Shown here one piece after another: positions 26,225 to 35,100 of a DNA stretch of 64,000 nucleotides (its first letter is position 1; each line of letters opens with the position of its first letter). Where the stretch lies: the NCBI GenBank assembly GCA_019635875.1, contig JAHBYP010000001.1, positions 620,001-684,000 on the forward strand, written 5' to 3'. This stretch comes from Alphaproteobacteria bacterium (GTDB lineage Bacteria > Pseudomonadota > Alphaproteobacteria > Reyranellales > Reyranellaceae). The translations under genes were made by a program, and so were the position numbers. Under the pieces are notes generated by a model, which made no database searches, was not told the DNA's origin, and saw only the letters and a list, made by a program, of their open reading frames with translations.

Positions 26225-26614
26225 ATGGAACGGCGCGCGCAGACGATCCTGCTCGTTGATGACGATCCCAATATCAGGGAATCGATCAGTGAGACGTTGC
26301 GCCGCTACAAGCACGACGTCAGCACGGCCGGCAGCCTGGCCGAGGCGCGCCGGATCCTGTCGACCGGCACCCGGTCCTTCGAGCTGGTGATCACCGACAT
26401 CCGCCTGCCGGACGGCACCGGCCTGCAGCTGGCGCACGAGATCATCGCCAACCTCTCGCCACCGCCGCGCATCATCCTGATCACCGGCTTCCTCGACGAT
26501 CCGCAGATCACCTCGCTACTGGTCAACGGTCAGGCCGAGGTGCTGCTCAAGCCCTTCCCGCTGCGCACCCTGCTGCAGCACGTCGCCGGCCCCGTCCGGG
26601 CGCACGCCGCCTAA
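26225..26614 (+). CDS. Single-domain response regulator (receiver only)
   Basis: 129 residues that form one CheY-like receiver and nothing more. Acidic pocket in VDDDPN (residues 11-16), phospho-acceptor D58 in ITDIRLPDG, T87 in LITGF, K109 in LLKPF. No output domain follows, so it would act by protein contact or as a phosphate relay. No kinase is next to it; the nearest in this window is 22 kb away. The ATG at 26225 is chosen over an upstream start because it opens directly before the first strand. Confidence 0.88.
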   Translation: MERRAQTILLVDDDPNIRESISETLRRYKHDVSTAGSLAEARRILSTGTRSFELVITDIRLPDGTGLQLAHEIIANLSPPPRIILITGFLDDPQITSLLVNGQAEVLLKPFPLRTLLQHVAGPVRAHAA

Positions 26615-26749
26615 CGTCTCCTCGACGTCACGCCGCAGGTCCGGCCGGGTTCGCCCGACAAGGGGGGCCAGGCAGTTGCTGCACGCGCCCTGTCCGAGCA
26701 TCGCCAGCCGATGTATCGTGCTACCCAAGAATTGTTGGGGAACGGGGAC

Positions 26750-27274
26750 ATGGCGAGGTTGTTGGCGTTGGCGGTTGTTGCGTCGGCACTCGCCGGGTGC
26801 ACGGATCCTGGCAAGCTCCATGTCCCGGACTTCCACACGCCGGTCTACAAGCGCGCCGCCCCGCTCGACGCCAAGGCGACCACCCGGGAGGGCTGGTACC
26901 TGCGCTGCAGCAAGGACCGCAAGAGCTGCAGTGTCGAGCTCGACGTCAGCTATATCGGCCGCTATCGCGAGAACACGGTCAGGGGGACGTTCAGTTACAG
27001 AGTGCCCGGTGACCGCTTCACGCTGGCGCTGCGGGCCCAGCCCTCCAGCGTGCGCATCCAGGTCGACGACAATGAGCCCATGACGATGCGCTGCCCGGGC
27101 CGGATCTGCGTTGTTCGCGCGCAGCCCCTGCTGGCGCAAATGCAGCACGGCATCGTGCTGCGGCTCGATATCAAGGCCCCGACCTTCGCGTATCCCGAAA
27201 GGCAGTCTTTCGCGCTGTACGGCGCCTTCAACGACATGCGCGACGCCGCGCTGCGCGAGATCGGCGCGCGCTAG
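26750..27274 (+). CDS. Putative lipoprotein of unknown function
   Basis: A 174-residue exported lipoprotein: MARLLALAVVASALAGC gives the lipobox L-A-G-C with C17. The mature part has a Cys-rich stretch (LRCSKDRKSCSVELDVSY, and MRCPGRICVV later), which could form disulfides, and reads as mostly beta. I do not recognise a family. The ATG at 26750 has ACGGGGA upstream; a longer in-frame start at 26711 would put polar residues before the signal and is rejected. Convergent with the DUF2314 gene. Confidence 0.65.
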   Translation: MARLLALAVVASALAGCTDPGKLHVPDFHTPVYKRAAPLDAKATTREGWYLRCSKDRKSCSVELDVSYIGRYRENTVRGTFSYRVPGDRFTLALRAQPSSVRIQVDDNEPMTMRCPGRICVVRAQPLLAQMQHGIVLRLDIKAPTFAYPERQSFALYGAFNDMRDAALREIGAR

Positions 27275-27285
27275 AGCCGTCGAGG

Positions 27286-27798
27286 TCAGTCGCAGACCAG
27301 CCCGGTCGCGCGCTTCATCTCCTCGGCGTTCTTGCGCGACTCCCGGGTGAGCAGGGCGCAGAGGGTGAAATTGCCGACCATGCGCCGCCGACGGTCGTCG
27401 ACATACATCCAGTCGCGGATTTCCTCGCGGCCGAAGGTCATGACCTGGCCCTCGCGCACCGTCGTGACCGAGCGCGGCGTGTTGTTGATCTGGCCGGTGA
27501 AGCGATCGCCGCTGCGCGCGAGGTCGGTGACCCAGAAATACTCGCCCTTCTCGCCGTCGCGCACGAGCAGCTTGACGGCGTAGAGCCGCGTGTCCGGCGG
27601 CGGCTTGTCGAGCAGCGCGAGAAAGCCGTCCAGCCCGGCACGCGCCTTGGCGAAGGCGGCCGCCATCGCGGGATCGCTGTCGGACATCGAGACGATCTCG
27701 TCCCGCCGCGCACGTTCAAGCGCGCTTTGCGCGATGGCGGCGCCGATGTCGAGGAGGAGCAGGGTGCAAGTGGTGAGCAGGCCGGCAAGGGTCTTCAT
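27286..27798 (-). CDS. DUF2314-family secreted protein
   Basis: 170 residues with a signal peptide (MKTLAGLLTTCTLLLLDIGAAIAQ). The mature domain has the DUF2314 wording: MAAAFAKARAGLDGFLALL, YAVKLLVRDGEKGEYFWVTDL, FTGQINNTPRSV and MTFGREEIRDWMYVDD...MVGNFTLCALL. The E. coli relative YegJ has no defined function. The start ATG at 27798 is preferred to one four codons upstream because it begins the signal. The upstream gap is AT-rich and may hold its promoter. Confidence 0.75.
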   Translation of the reverse strand: MKTLAGLLTTCTLLLLDIGAAIAQSALERARRDEIVSMSDSDPAMAAAFAKARAGLDGFLALLDKPPPDTRLYAVKLLVRDGEKGEYFWVTDLARSGDRFTGQINNTPRSVTTVREGQVMTFGREEIRDWMYVDDRRRRMVGNFTLCALLTRESRKNAEEMKRATGLVCD

Positions 27799-27926
27799 AT
27801 CGCATATCATAGAGATTGTATGGACTATATCCTATGCATCTAATACGTGTCCTTCGGCATTCCTTGGGGTCCATTCTGGATCAGTCCCTACGAGCATCTC
27901 TGGTGCCATTGTGATACAATGCATGT

Positions 27927-28022
27927 ATGATCAAGGGTCTCAAGATTCTCAGCTTTGCGGTGATCGGCAGCTTCGTCACCGGTCTGGTGGCCGGTGCCGT
28001 CCTGACGCTGACCGGCGCCTAG
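27927..28022 (+). CDS. Small membrane protein, 31 residues
   Basis: A frame for MIKGLKILSFAVIGSFVTG followed by LVAGAVLTLTGA and TAG: a lysine-flanked start and one Gly-rich membrane helix. Its coding end is 6 bases from the convergent phosphatase gene. The upstream 115 bases are AT-rich (many TA steps), consistent with a promoter, but no strong ribosome-binding site is visible. Many such one-helix proteins exist and are not annotated. Confidence 0.4.
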   Translation: MIKGLKILSFAVIGSFVTGLVAGAVLTLTGA

Positions 28023-28027
28023 TGCAA

Positions 28028-28876
28028 TCAGGCTGAGCCCGGCCGCGGCCGGCCGGCACGCAGGATGCGGTAGCGGCCATCCTCGATCCGTGCCGCGGTG
28101 ACGATGCCGCTGCGCGCGCTGCCGCCGTCGAGACCCAGCCGATCGTGCTGGAAGAGATGCGGGTCATCCTGGCCGGTGAGCTCGCGGTGCCGCGGCGGCG
28201 GTGTGTGGCCATGCACCACAAGCGTGCCGCCGAAGCCGCCCTGCCAGTCCAGGAAGCCCTCCATGATCCAGGCCCAAGTGGCGCCGATGAAGGCGCTCCA
28301 GGGCCGCGCCAGGAATTCCGCGACATCGACGCGCGGATCGAGCCCGCCATGGACGAAGACGGCGTTGCCGACTCGCACGTGCGAGCGGCTCGCCGTCAGG
28401 CGCTCCAGGACACCGGCGCCCAGCCCCGCCTCGAGCAGCGTCCCGTCCAGCGCGGCCTCGGGTATGCCCGCCTGGGCACGCAGTTCCTCGAGCACCTTGC
28501 CGCCGCCCATGCGCTCGCCCAGCCACATCGCCCGCGCCTTGTTCGCGTGCGGACCGTCGCCGACCGCCAGCAGCATCATCTGCTCGTGGTTGCCCATCAG
28601 CCGGTCGATGCGATCGACGCCGCGGGCGCGCTCGTCCTCGTTCCACAGGCGCAACACCTCCAGATTGCGCGGCCCGCGATCGATCAGGTCGCCGAGATAG
28701 ACGAGACGTCTCGGCCCCGGCGCGCCGGCCGCCTCGTCGGCGATGACCGCCAGCAGCGCTGCGAGCTCATCGGCGCAGCCATGCACGTCGCCGACGGCGA
28801 ACACCGTGCCGCCGCCCAGCGCGAAGGGCGCCGGCCGCCAATCGCCGATGTCGACCGGCATGCTGCCCTGAACCAT
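28028..28876 (-). CDS. Metallophosphoesterase, serine/threonine-phosphatase-like
   Basis: 282 residues of the calcineurin-like fold. The five metal-binding blocks are visible: VFAVGDVHG (residues 25-33), LVYLGDLIDRG, LMGNHEQM, VFVHGG and VVHGHTPP. It resembles bacterial protein phosphatases of the PrpA/PrpE type and ApaH-like enzymes; the preferred substrate, phosphoprotein or dinucleoside polyphosphate, cannot be fixed. Start ATG at 28876 with GGAG upstream. The radical SAM gene lies 95 bases upstream in the same direction. Confidence 0.8.
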   Translation of the reverse strand: MVQGSMPVDIGDWRPAPFALGGGTVFAVGDVHGCADELAALLAVIADEAAGAPGPRRLVYLGDLIDRGPRNLEVLRLWNEDERARGVDRIDRLMGNHEQMMLLAVGDGPHANKARAMWLGERMGGGKVLEELRAQAGIPEAALDGTLLEAGLGAGVLERLTASRSHVRVGNAVFVHGGLDPRVDVAEFLARPWSAFIGATWAWIMEGFLDWQGGFGGTLVVHGHTPPPRHRELTGQDDPHLFQHDRLGLDGGSARSGIVTAARIEDGRYRILRAGRPRPGSA

Positions 28877-28971
28877 TGCCTGCTCTCCGCGGTGACTCTC
28901 ACGGCGCACGGTATCGCGACACCAGTCGATAGGGCAGCGCAACAACGGCGATACTTGTTGCTGCGCGACGA

Positions 28972-30129
28972 TCAGAACAGCGACATCTGCCGCGTGTCCT
29001 TGCCGCTCATCGACTCCGGGACCCGGAACTGCGTGGTGTCGAGCTGGTAACGGAACTTGTTGAACCCGAACTTCTTCGCCGCCAGGTCGAAGCGCTGGCG
29101 GATCAGCTGCGCCAGGGTGCCGGTGCCGGTCATGCGCTGGCCCCACTCGGAATCGTAGATCTTGCCGCCGCGCATCTGCCTGACCAGCGACAGCACGCGC
29201 TCGGCGCGGTCGGGAAAATGCTCGCGCAGCCATTCCTCGAAGAGCTGGGCGATCTCCAGGGGCAGGCGCAGCACGGTGTAGCCGGCGCGCTGGGCGCCCG
29301 CCTGGTGCGCCGCCTCGAGGATCGCCTCCATCTCGTGATCGTTGATCGCCGGGATCATCGGTGCCGCCATCACGCCGCACGGCACGCCGGCCTGGTTGAG
29401 CGCGCGGATGGCGGCGACGCGCCGGGTCGGCGTCGAGGCGCGCGGCTCCATGATGTTGGCGAGGTGGCGGTCGAGCGTCGTCACCGACAGGAAGACCTGC
29501 ACCAGGTTCCTCCTGGCCATCGGCGCCAGGATGTCGATGTCGCGCGTCACCAGCGCGTTCTTGGTGACGATGCCCACCGGGTGGTTGAACTCGGCCAGCA
29601 CCTGCAGGATGCGGCGCATCAATTTCAGATCGCGCTCGACCGGCTGGTAGGGATCGGTGTTGGTGCCCATCGCGATGACGTCGCAGCGATAGGAACGCCG
29701 GGCCAGCTCCTGACGCAGCAGCTCGGGCGCGTCGGGCTTGAACAGCAGCTTGGTCTCGAAGTCGAGGCCGGGCGACAGGCCGAGATATGCGTGGGTAGGC
29801 CGTGCGAAGCAATAGACGCAGCCATGCTCGCAGCCGCGATAGGGGTTGATCGAGCGGTCGAACGGCACGTCGGGCGAAGTGTTGCGCGCGATCACCGTGC
29901 GCGACGCATCGCGCGTCAGCGTGGTCGCAAGCCGCGGCGGCTCATCGTCGTCGGGATGCGGGTTGACCTTGAGCGGATCGCGCTCGTCGGCCGAGCCCCA
30001 GCCGTCGTCGACCGCCACCGTGCTCTGCGAATCGTAGCGCACCGGCGGATTGCTGATCGCGCCGCGCCCCTTGCGGGCGCGCGCGTCCAGCGCGTCGATC
30101 GAAGCGGGGACTTTGAGCGGCCGGGCCAT
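28972..30129 (-). CDS. Radical SAM protein, SplB-like (PA0069 family)
   Basis: 385 residues. The [4Fe-4S]/AdoMet motif is C-x3-C-x2-C in YRGCEHGCVYCFARPTH (cysteines near residues 99-106), followed by VIAMGTNTDPYQPVE, ILQVLAEFNHPVGIVTKNALVTRDIDIL and, later, APMIPAINDHE. This wording belongs to the family annotated as PA0069-type radical SAM or rv2578c-like, distant from spore photoproduct lyase. A role in DNA repair is a family guess and has not been settled. The N-terminal 65 residues are a basic, low-complexity extension (ARARKGRGAISNPPVRYD) that is typical for the group. Confidence 0.85.
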   Translation of the reverse strand: MARPLKVPASIDALDARARKGRGAISNPPVRYDSQSTVAVDDGWGSADERDPLKVNPHPDDDEPPRLATTLTRDASRTVIARNTSPDVPFDRSINPYRGCEHGCVYCFARPTHAYLGLSPGLDFETKLLFKPDAPELLRQELARRSYRCDVIAMGTNTDPYQPVERDLKLMRRILQVLAEFNHPVGIVTKNALVTRDIDILAPMARRNLVQVFLSVTTLDRHLANIMEPRASTPTRRVAAIRALNQAGVPCGVMAAPMIPAINDHEMEAILEAAHQAGAQRAGYTVLRLPLEIAQLFEEWLREHFPDRAERVLSLVRQMRGGKIYDSEWGQRMTGTGTLAQLIRQRFDLAAKKFGFNKFRYQLDTTQFRVPESMSGKDTRQMSLF

Positions 30130-30185
30130 GCCCGGAAAGCTAGACCCGGACTAGGAACATAACAAGAACAAATCGGCAGCCGGCC

Positions 30186-30419
30186 TCAGCCGAGCCAGGC
30201 CTGAACGGTGCGGGTGATCGCGACCGGAATCAGCAGGATCACGGCGGCGATCGCGGCGAAGATGATGATGCCGTTGGCCACGCCCAGGGTCAGCAGCAGG
30301 ATTTCCTCGAAGTGGCCGCGCGGCACGCCGAAGGCGCGATTGACCCAGAACAGGACGAAACCCAGGGTGTCGGCCAGCAGGAACACCATGATTCGGCTGC
30401 GGATCGCGTCCCAATCCAT
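30186..30419 (-). CDS. Small membrane protein, 77 residues
   Basis: Two membrane helices: SRIMVFLLADTLGFVLFWVNRAFG and the longer LLLTLGVANGIIIFAAIAAVILLIPVAI, joined by a short charged loop (PRGHFEEI). The ATG at 30419 opens MDWDAI. No family is recognised; the layout resembles small accessory subunits of membrane complexes. The gene lies between the radical SAM gene and the kinase-like gene, all on the minus strand. Confidence 0.5.
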   Translation of the reverse strand: MDWDAIRSRIMVFLLADTLGFVLFWVNRAFGVPRGHFEEILLLTLGVANGIIIFAAIAAVILLIPVAITRTVQAWLG

Positions 30420-30465
30420 CGGGCAATCGTCTCTGTATCCAACAATACCGGCCATCATACAGATA

Positions 30466-31521
30466 TCACTGAAGAAGATCATCCCGCCATTCTGCCCGCA
30501 TGGCGTGTATCGAGTCCGCTTTGAAGCAATCGTCGATACGCCGATCGATGTGCGCCAGCATGGCCGGCGCCATGCCCGATGCGCTCCACTGCCCGGGATC
30601 GGCCGGATCGCGCGGCGCCCGGGTCTGCACCCGCCAGCGGCAGAAAAAGACCATGGTGCGCAGCCAGGTCAGGCGGCGCATGGGCAGCAGCCAAGGCCGC
30701 AGGGCCGACGCCGGCCCTCCGCCGATGCGCTCCAGATAACGCCTGTGGAAAACCCGCAGCTCGTCGATGCTCAAGACCTGCTCGGCCGCCTCCGTCCACA
30801 GCGTCGAGGTCGGCAGGCTGGCATGGGCGAGGTCGATCGCGGCGGAACCGCCATGGACCTTCTCCAGGTCGACGAACCAGGCCTTGCCGGCGTCGTCGAC
30901 GAGGAAATTGCCGGGATGGGTGTCGCCCAGCGCCAGGGCCATGGGCTGCGGCCGCCGGCCGAGCGTCAGCGCCATGGCGCGCAGCGCGTGCAGTTCCTCG
31001 GCGAGCCCGGCGCGGGCGCGGGGCTCGGGCACGGCGTGGTCGAGGAAGCGGGCGGCGTGATCTTCGATCACCTCCATGGTGGCGCGGAACGGATTGTCCA
31101 GGCGCGGCAATACCGAGTCATTCGCCGGCAGCGGCAGGGCGTGCAAGGCCGCCAGCGTGTCGGCGATCAGCGCCATCTCGTGCGGCAGGTGCGGCGGTCG
31201 ACCGTCGATGGCATCGACGATCAGCACGCCGCCGGGCAGGCCGTCGGCCGGCTCGATCAGCTCGACGAGTCGCGGCGTGACGTCGGCCTGCTCGACATGC
31301 CGGAACGCCGCCGCCTGCCGATGCAGCCGCGCGCTCGCGCCGGCATCGCCGGGATGGGCGTAGGCGATGCGCGCCAGCAGGCGACGACCGTCGATGGGCG
31401 GCACGATGCGCACATGGCCGTGCGCCGTGCCGGTCGCGGCAAGCGGAACAAGGTCGTCGATCGAGAGCTGCGCGAAAGGCGGCCGCGCGCGCAGCGCGGC
31501 GAGGAGCGGGGCGAGGCTCAT
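30466..31521 (-). CDS. Aminoglycoside-phosphotransferase-fold kinase-like protein
   Basis: 351 residues of the APH/choline-kinase fold. The catalytic loop reads LGDTHPGNFLVDDAGKAWFVDLEKV (around residue 195): the usual H-G-D is L-G-D, but the catalytic Asp, the Asn four residues later and the metal-binding D in FVDLE are kept, so activity is possible. The N-lobe has the ARIAYAHPGDAGASARLHRQAAAF strip with little Lys, and the C-lobe the PLPMRRLTWLRTMVFFCRW helix. The phosphate acceptor is unknown: small metabolites are as likely as antibiotics. It lies 34 bases downstream of moaB in the same direction. Confidence 0.72.
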   Translation of the reverse strand: MSLAPLLAALRARPPFAQLSIDDLVPLAATGTAHGHVRIVPPIDGRRLLARIAYAHPGDAGASARLHRQAAAFRHVEQADVTPRLVELIEPADGLPGGVLIVDAIDGRPPHLPHEMALIADTLAALHALPLPANDSVLPRLDNPFRATMEVIEDHAARFLDHAVPEPRARAGLAEELHALRAMALTLGRRPQPMALALGDTHPGNFLVDDAGKAWFVDLEKVHGGSAAIDLAHASLPTSTLWTEAAEQVLSIDELRVFHRRYLERIGGGPASALRPWLLPMRRLTWLRTMVFFCRWRVQTRAPRDPADPGQWSASGMAPAMLAHIDRRIDDCFKADSIHAMRAEWRDDLLQ

Positions 31522-31555
31522 GGAGAGGTTCCCGGGAGCGCCGACAGTCCTGCGT

Positions 31556-32116
31556 TCAGCCGCTGCGCGGGATCTTGCCCTCGTTCAGCCGCGGCATCAG
31601 CTCGGCGAAGTTGCAGGGCCGGAAGCGGATGTCGAGCTGCCATTTCAGGATCTCGTCCCAGCCGTCGCGGCAGGCACCGGTCGAGCCGGGCAGGGCGAAG
31701 ATGTAGGTGCCGTTGGCGACGCCGGCGGTGGCGCGGCTCTGCATGGTCGACGTGCCGATCTTCTGGAAGCTGACCCAGCGGAAGGTCTCGCCGAAACCCT
31801 CGATCTTCTTCTCGAACAGCCCCTCCAGCGCCTCCGGCGTCACGTCGCGGCCGGTGACGCCCGTGCCGCCGGTGGTGATCACCGCCTCGATTGCGGCATC
31901 GTTGATCCAGCGGCCGACGACCGCACGAATTTTGTCGACGTCGTCGGTGACGATCGCGCGGTCGGCCAGGGTGTGGCCGGCGGCGGTCAGCCGGTCGACC
32001 AGCGTCTGGCCCGACGTGTCCGTTTCCAGGGTGCGCGTGTCCGAGACGGTTAGGATGGCGATGTTCACAGGCTTGAACGGCCTGGACTGGTCGATGCGGT
32101 CGGCGGGGTTGGTCAT
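31556..32116 (-). CDS. moaB: Molybdenum cofactor biosynthesis protein B
   Basis: 186 residues with the MogA/MoaB fold: IAILTVSDTRTLETDTSGQTL (residues 19-39), the nucleotide-binding TTGGTGVTGRDVTPEAL and SRATAGVANGTYIFALPGSTGACRDGWDEIL. The family adenylates molybdopterin or takes part in forming the Mo cofactor. The start is at the ATG 32116, 29 bases from the LRR gene upstream on the same strand, so the two may be read as one transcript although nothing else links them. Confidence 0.9.
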   Translation of the reverse strand: MTNPADRIDQSRPFKPVNIAILTVSDTRTLETDTSGQTLVDRLTAAGHTLADRAIVTDDVDKIRAVVGRWINDAAIEAVITTGGTGVTGRDVTPEALEGLFEKKIEGFGETFRWVSFQKIGTSTMQSRATAGVANGTYIFALPGSTGACRDGWDEILKWQLDIRFRPCNFAELMPRLNEGKIPRSG

Positions 32117-32144
32117 GACGCGCTCCACGCGGGCGAGATTGTCG

Positions 32145-35100
32145 TTATAGACCAACACCGGCTATTCCATAGAAGTCGCGCAAGCTGCCGAGGCAGTTCT
32201 TGTTCCAGCCGACGGTCGGGAGATCCCTGGGCACGCCGGCGACCGTCGAGTCGGCGAGGACCACCTCCTTCAGCGTCGGCTTGCGCAGCAGATCCAGCGG
32301 TATGCCCTCGAGAGTGCACCTCGAGCAGCCGACTGACACGAGCGCATTCGGCCCGGCGATCGCGTCGAGTGATGTGATCGCTGTCTCGTCGCACTCGAGC
32401 GCCTCCAACGTCCCTACCGACGCGAGCGGCGCAAGCGAGGTGATTTTCGTTCGCGAACACTTGAGCTTGCGCAGCTTGGGAAAGTTCGCCAGAGGTGCGA
32501 GTGACGCAATCGACGTGAAGCTGCAGTCCAGCACCTGCAGCCCGGTCAGCTTGGCAAGCGGCTCGAGCGACGTGATGGCCGTAGCGGAGACATCGAGCTC
32601 TTCCAATGCGATCAGGTGGGCGATCGGATCGAGTGTGGTGACCTCGGTGCTTGCGCAGTCGAGTTTTCTCAGCGCCGTCAGCCCGGCGAGAGGCTCAAGG
32701 GTCGCGATGGGGCTGCCGCTGCACTGGAGTTCTCGCAACGCAGTCAGCCCGGCAAGGGGAGCAAGCGACGACACGGAAGTGGAAAAGCACCAGAGCTTTT
32801 GCAGCGCCGTCAGCCCGGCGAGAGCTTCGAGGGACGCCACCTTCGAGGCTGAACAGTCGAGCTCACGCAGCGCGGTGAGACGGGCGAGCGGAGCGATCGA
32901 CTTGAATGGGTTGTCCGCGCACCTCAGTTCCTCCAACGCGGTAAGTCCGGCAAGAGCATCGAGGGACGTGGCATTGATGCCTCTGCAGTCGAGCACGCGC
33001 AACGCGGTCAGGCCGGCGAGGGGATCGAGGGACTCGACGTAGGATTGGGTTATGTCAATCTCTTCCAACGCGACCAGGTTCGAGATCGGATCCAGGGATG
33101 AGATCTCCGTGTCCGAGCAGCGAAGTCGCCGCAAGGCCGTCAGCCCGCTGATTGGGGCGAGGGACTCGATCTTGTTCATGGCGAGGTCGAGGTTCTGAAG
33201 CCCCGTCAGCCGGGCGAGCGGCTCGAACGACAAGCCCTCCATTTCTGTGCAGTGGAGTTCGCGCAGCGCAGTCAATCCGCCGAGCGGTTCGAGCGACGCG
33301 CCCTCGGTGCCCGAGCAGTCGAGTTCCTGCAAAGCCGTCAGTCCGGCGAGTGGTTCGAAGGACGCGACCTTCATGTACGCGCAGTGCAGTCGCCGAAGTG
33401 TGGTCAGGCCGGCGAGCGGGGCCAGCGAGGTCACCTTGGTGTTCGAGCAGTCGAGTTCCCGCAACGCGGGCAACCTGGCGATGGGAAGAAGAGACGAGAT
33501 CCTCGTATAATGACAGTAGAGGGCTCGCAGCTTGGTCAGCTTGGCGAGGGGCTTGAGGGTGCTTACCCTCGTCTCGAAACAGTTGAGCTCTTCCAGGGCG
33601 GTCAGCTCCGCGAGCGGCGCTAGCGTCGAGATGCCGGTGCCGCTGCAATCCAGGGACCGCAGCGCCGGCAGGCCGCGCACGAAGTCGAGGTCGCGAGCGT
33701 CCGAGCACTCGATCGATAGCTCCTCCAGGTCGGCAAGCTGCGACAGAGCCGCCAGACCCCGGGCGATGCCATTGGAGGGGCCCACCTTCGATGGCCGCAA
33801 CCAGTAACGACCCTTCCGACCGTTACCAAGATCCAGCGATTTGAGATGACGCAGGTCGAACAGGCTGGGCGGCAGGGATGTAAGGCCCAGGCCCGAGAGG
33901 TCGAGTGCGCCGGTGCGCCGCTCGGCCTCCTCGGCAATGCGTACGAGGGCAACAGCGTGACCGGGTGATTCACGTTCTGTCGCCGACGCCTTGGGCCTGC
34001 GCCGGTGTCGCGGAGCGACGTTGAAGCGATGATCGTTGGATGCGCCGGACTTCAGAAAGAACAGTTTGGGTAGGTCCTCGACGGGCTGGGTCGACTTAAT
34101 CGGCGTGTCGCGGCAGTCGAGGTCCCACAGGGCGGTCAGTCCAGCCAGCGGCTTGAGCGACGTGATCTCGGTGCCGGAACAGTCGAGCGACTTGAGTGCG
34201 GTGTGGCCAGCAAGCGGCTCGAGGGATGTGACCTGCGTATGTGCACATTCGAGGTGTTCCAAGGCAGTCAAACCGGCCAATGGTTCAAGCGACGCCACCC
34301 GGGTGCGCGAGCAGTCGACCCATGTCAAGGCGGTCAGGCTGGTGAGCGGTTCGAGCGAGGCAACCTGTGTGCCTGGAAAATCGACCACCCGCAGAGCGGT
34401 CAAGCTGGCCAGTGGCTGGAGCGACGTGACCTTCGTATCCCCGCAGTAGAGACTCTCCAGCCTCGCCAGATTGGCGAGGGGTTCAAGCGATGTGATCTGT
34501 GTCTCGGCGCACTCTAGCGTTTCCAGGGCATGAAGCTGGGCAAGCGGCTCGATCGAGGCGACCTGCGTGCGTGAGCAGTTGAGGCGGTCCAGCGTGGTCA
34601 GGCCAGCGAGGGGCTCGAGTGACGCGACCGGCGTGTCACAGCAGAAAAGCAACTTCAGGCGCTTCAGGCCGGCGAGAGGCTCAAGCGAGGTGACCTGCGT
34701 CTCCTCGCAATGGAGCGACTCCAGATCGGGCATCCCGGCCAGTACGTCAATCGAGGCGATGGGCGTGTGTCCAACGTCGAGCGAACGAAGCGCGCTCATA
34801 CCCGCGAGTGGCTCAAGCGATGTAACCTGCGAATCTCCGCAGTCCAGTGTCTGCATGTTGATGTTGCCGGCGAGGGGGGCGAGCGAGTTGACATTCGTTC
34901 GCCAGCATCTGAACGACCTCAGTTCGCGCAAGCGGGCAAGGGGCTCGAGCGACGTCACCTTGCAAGAGCAGTCGAGCGATTGGAGCGCGGTCATGTTGCG
35001 TAACGGCTCGAGCGACGCGACGTCCGTGTATGAACAATCGAGCGACTGCAACGCGGTGAGGTTGGTGAGCGGCTCCAGCGACTCGATCTCTGTTCTCGAG

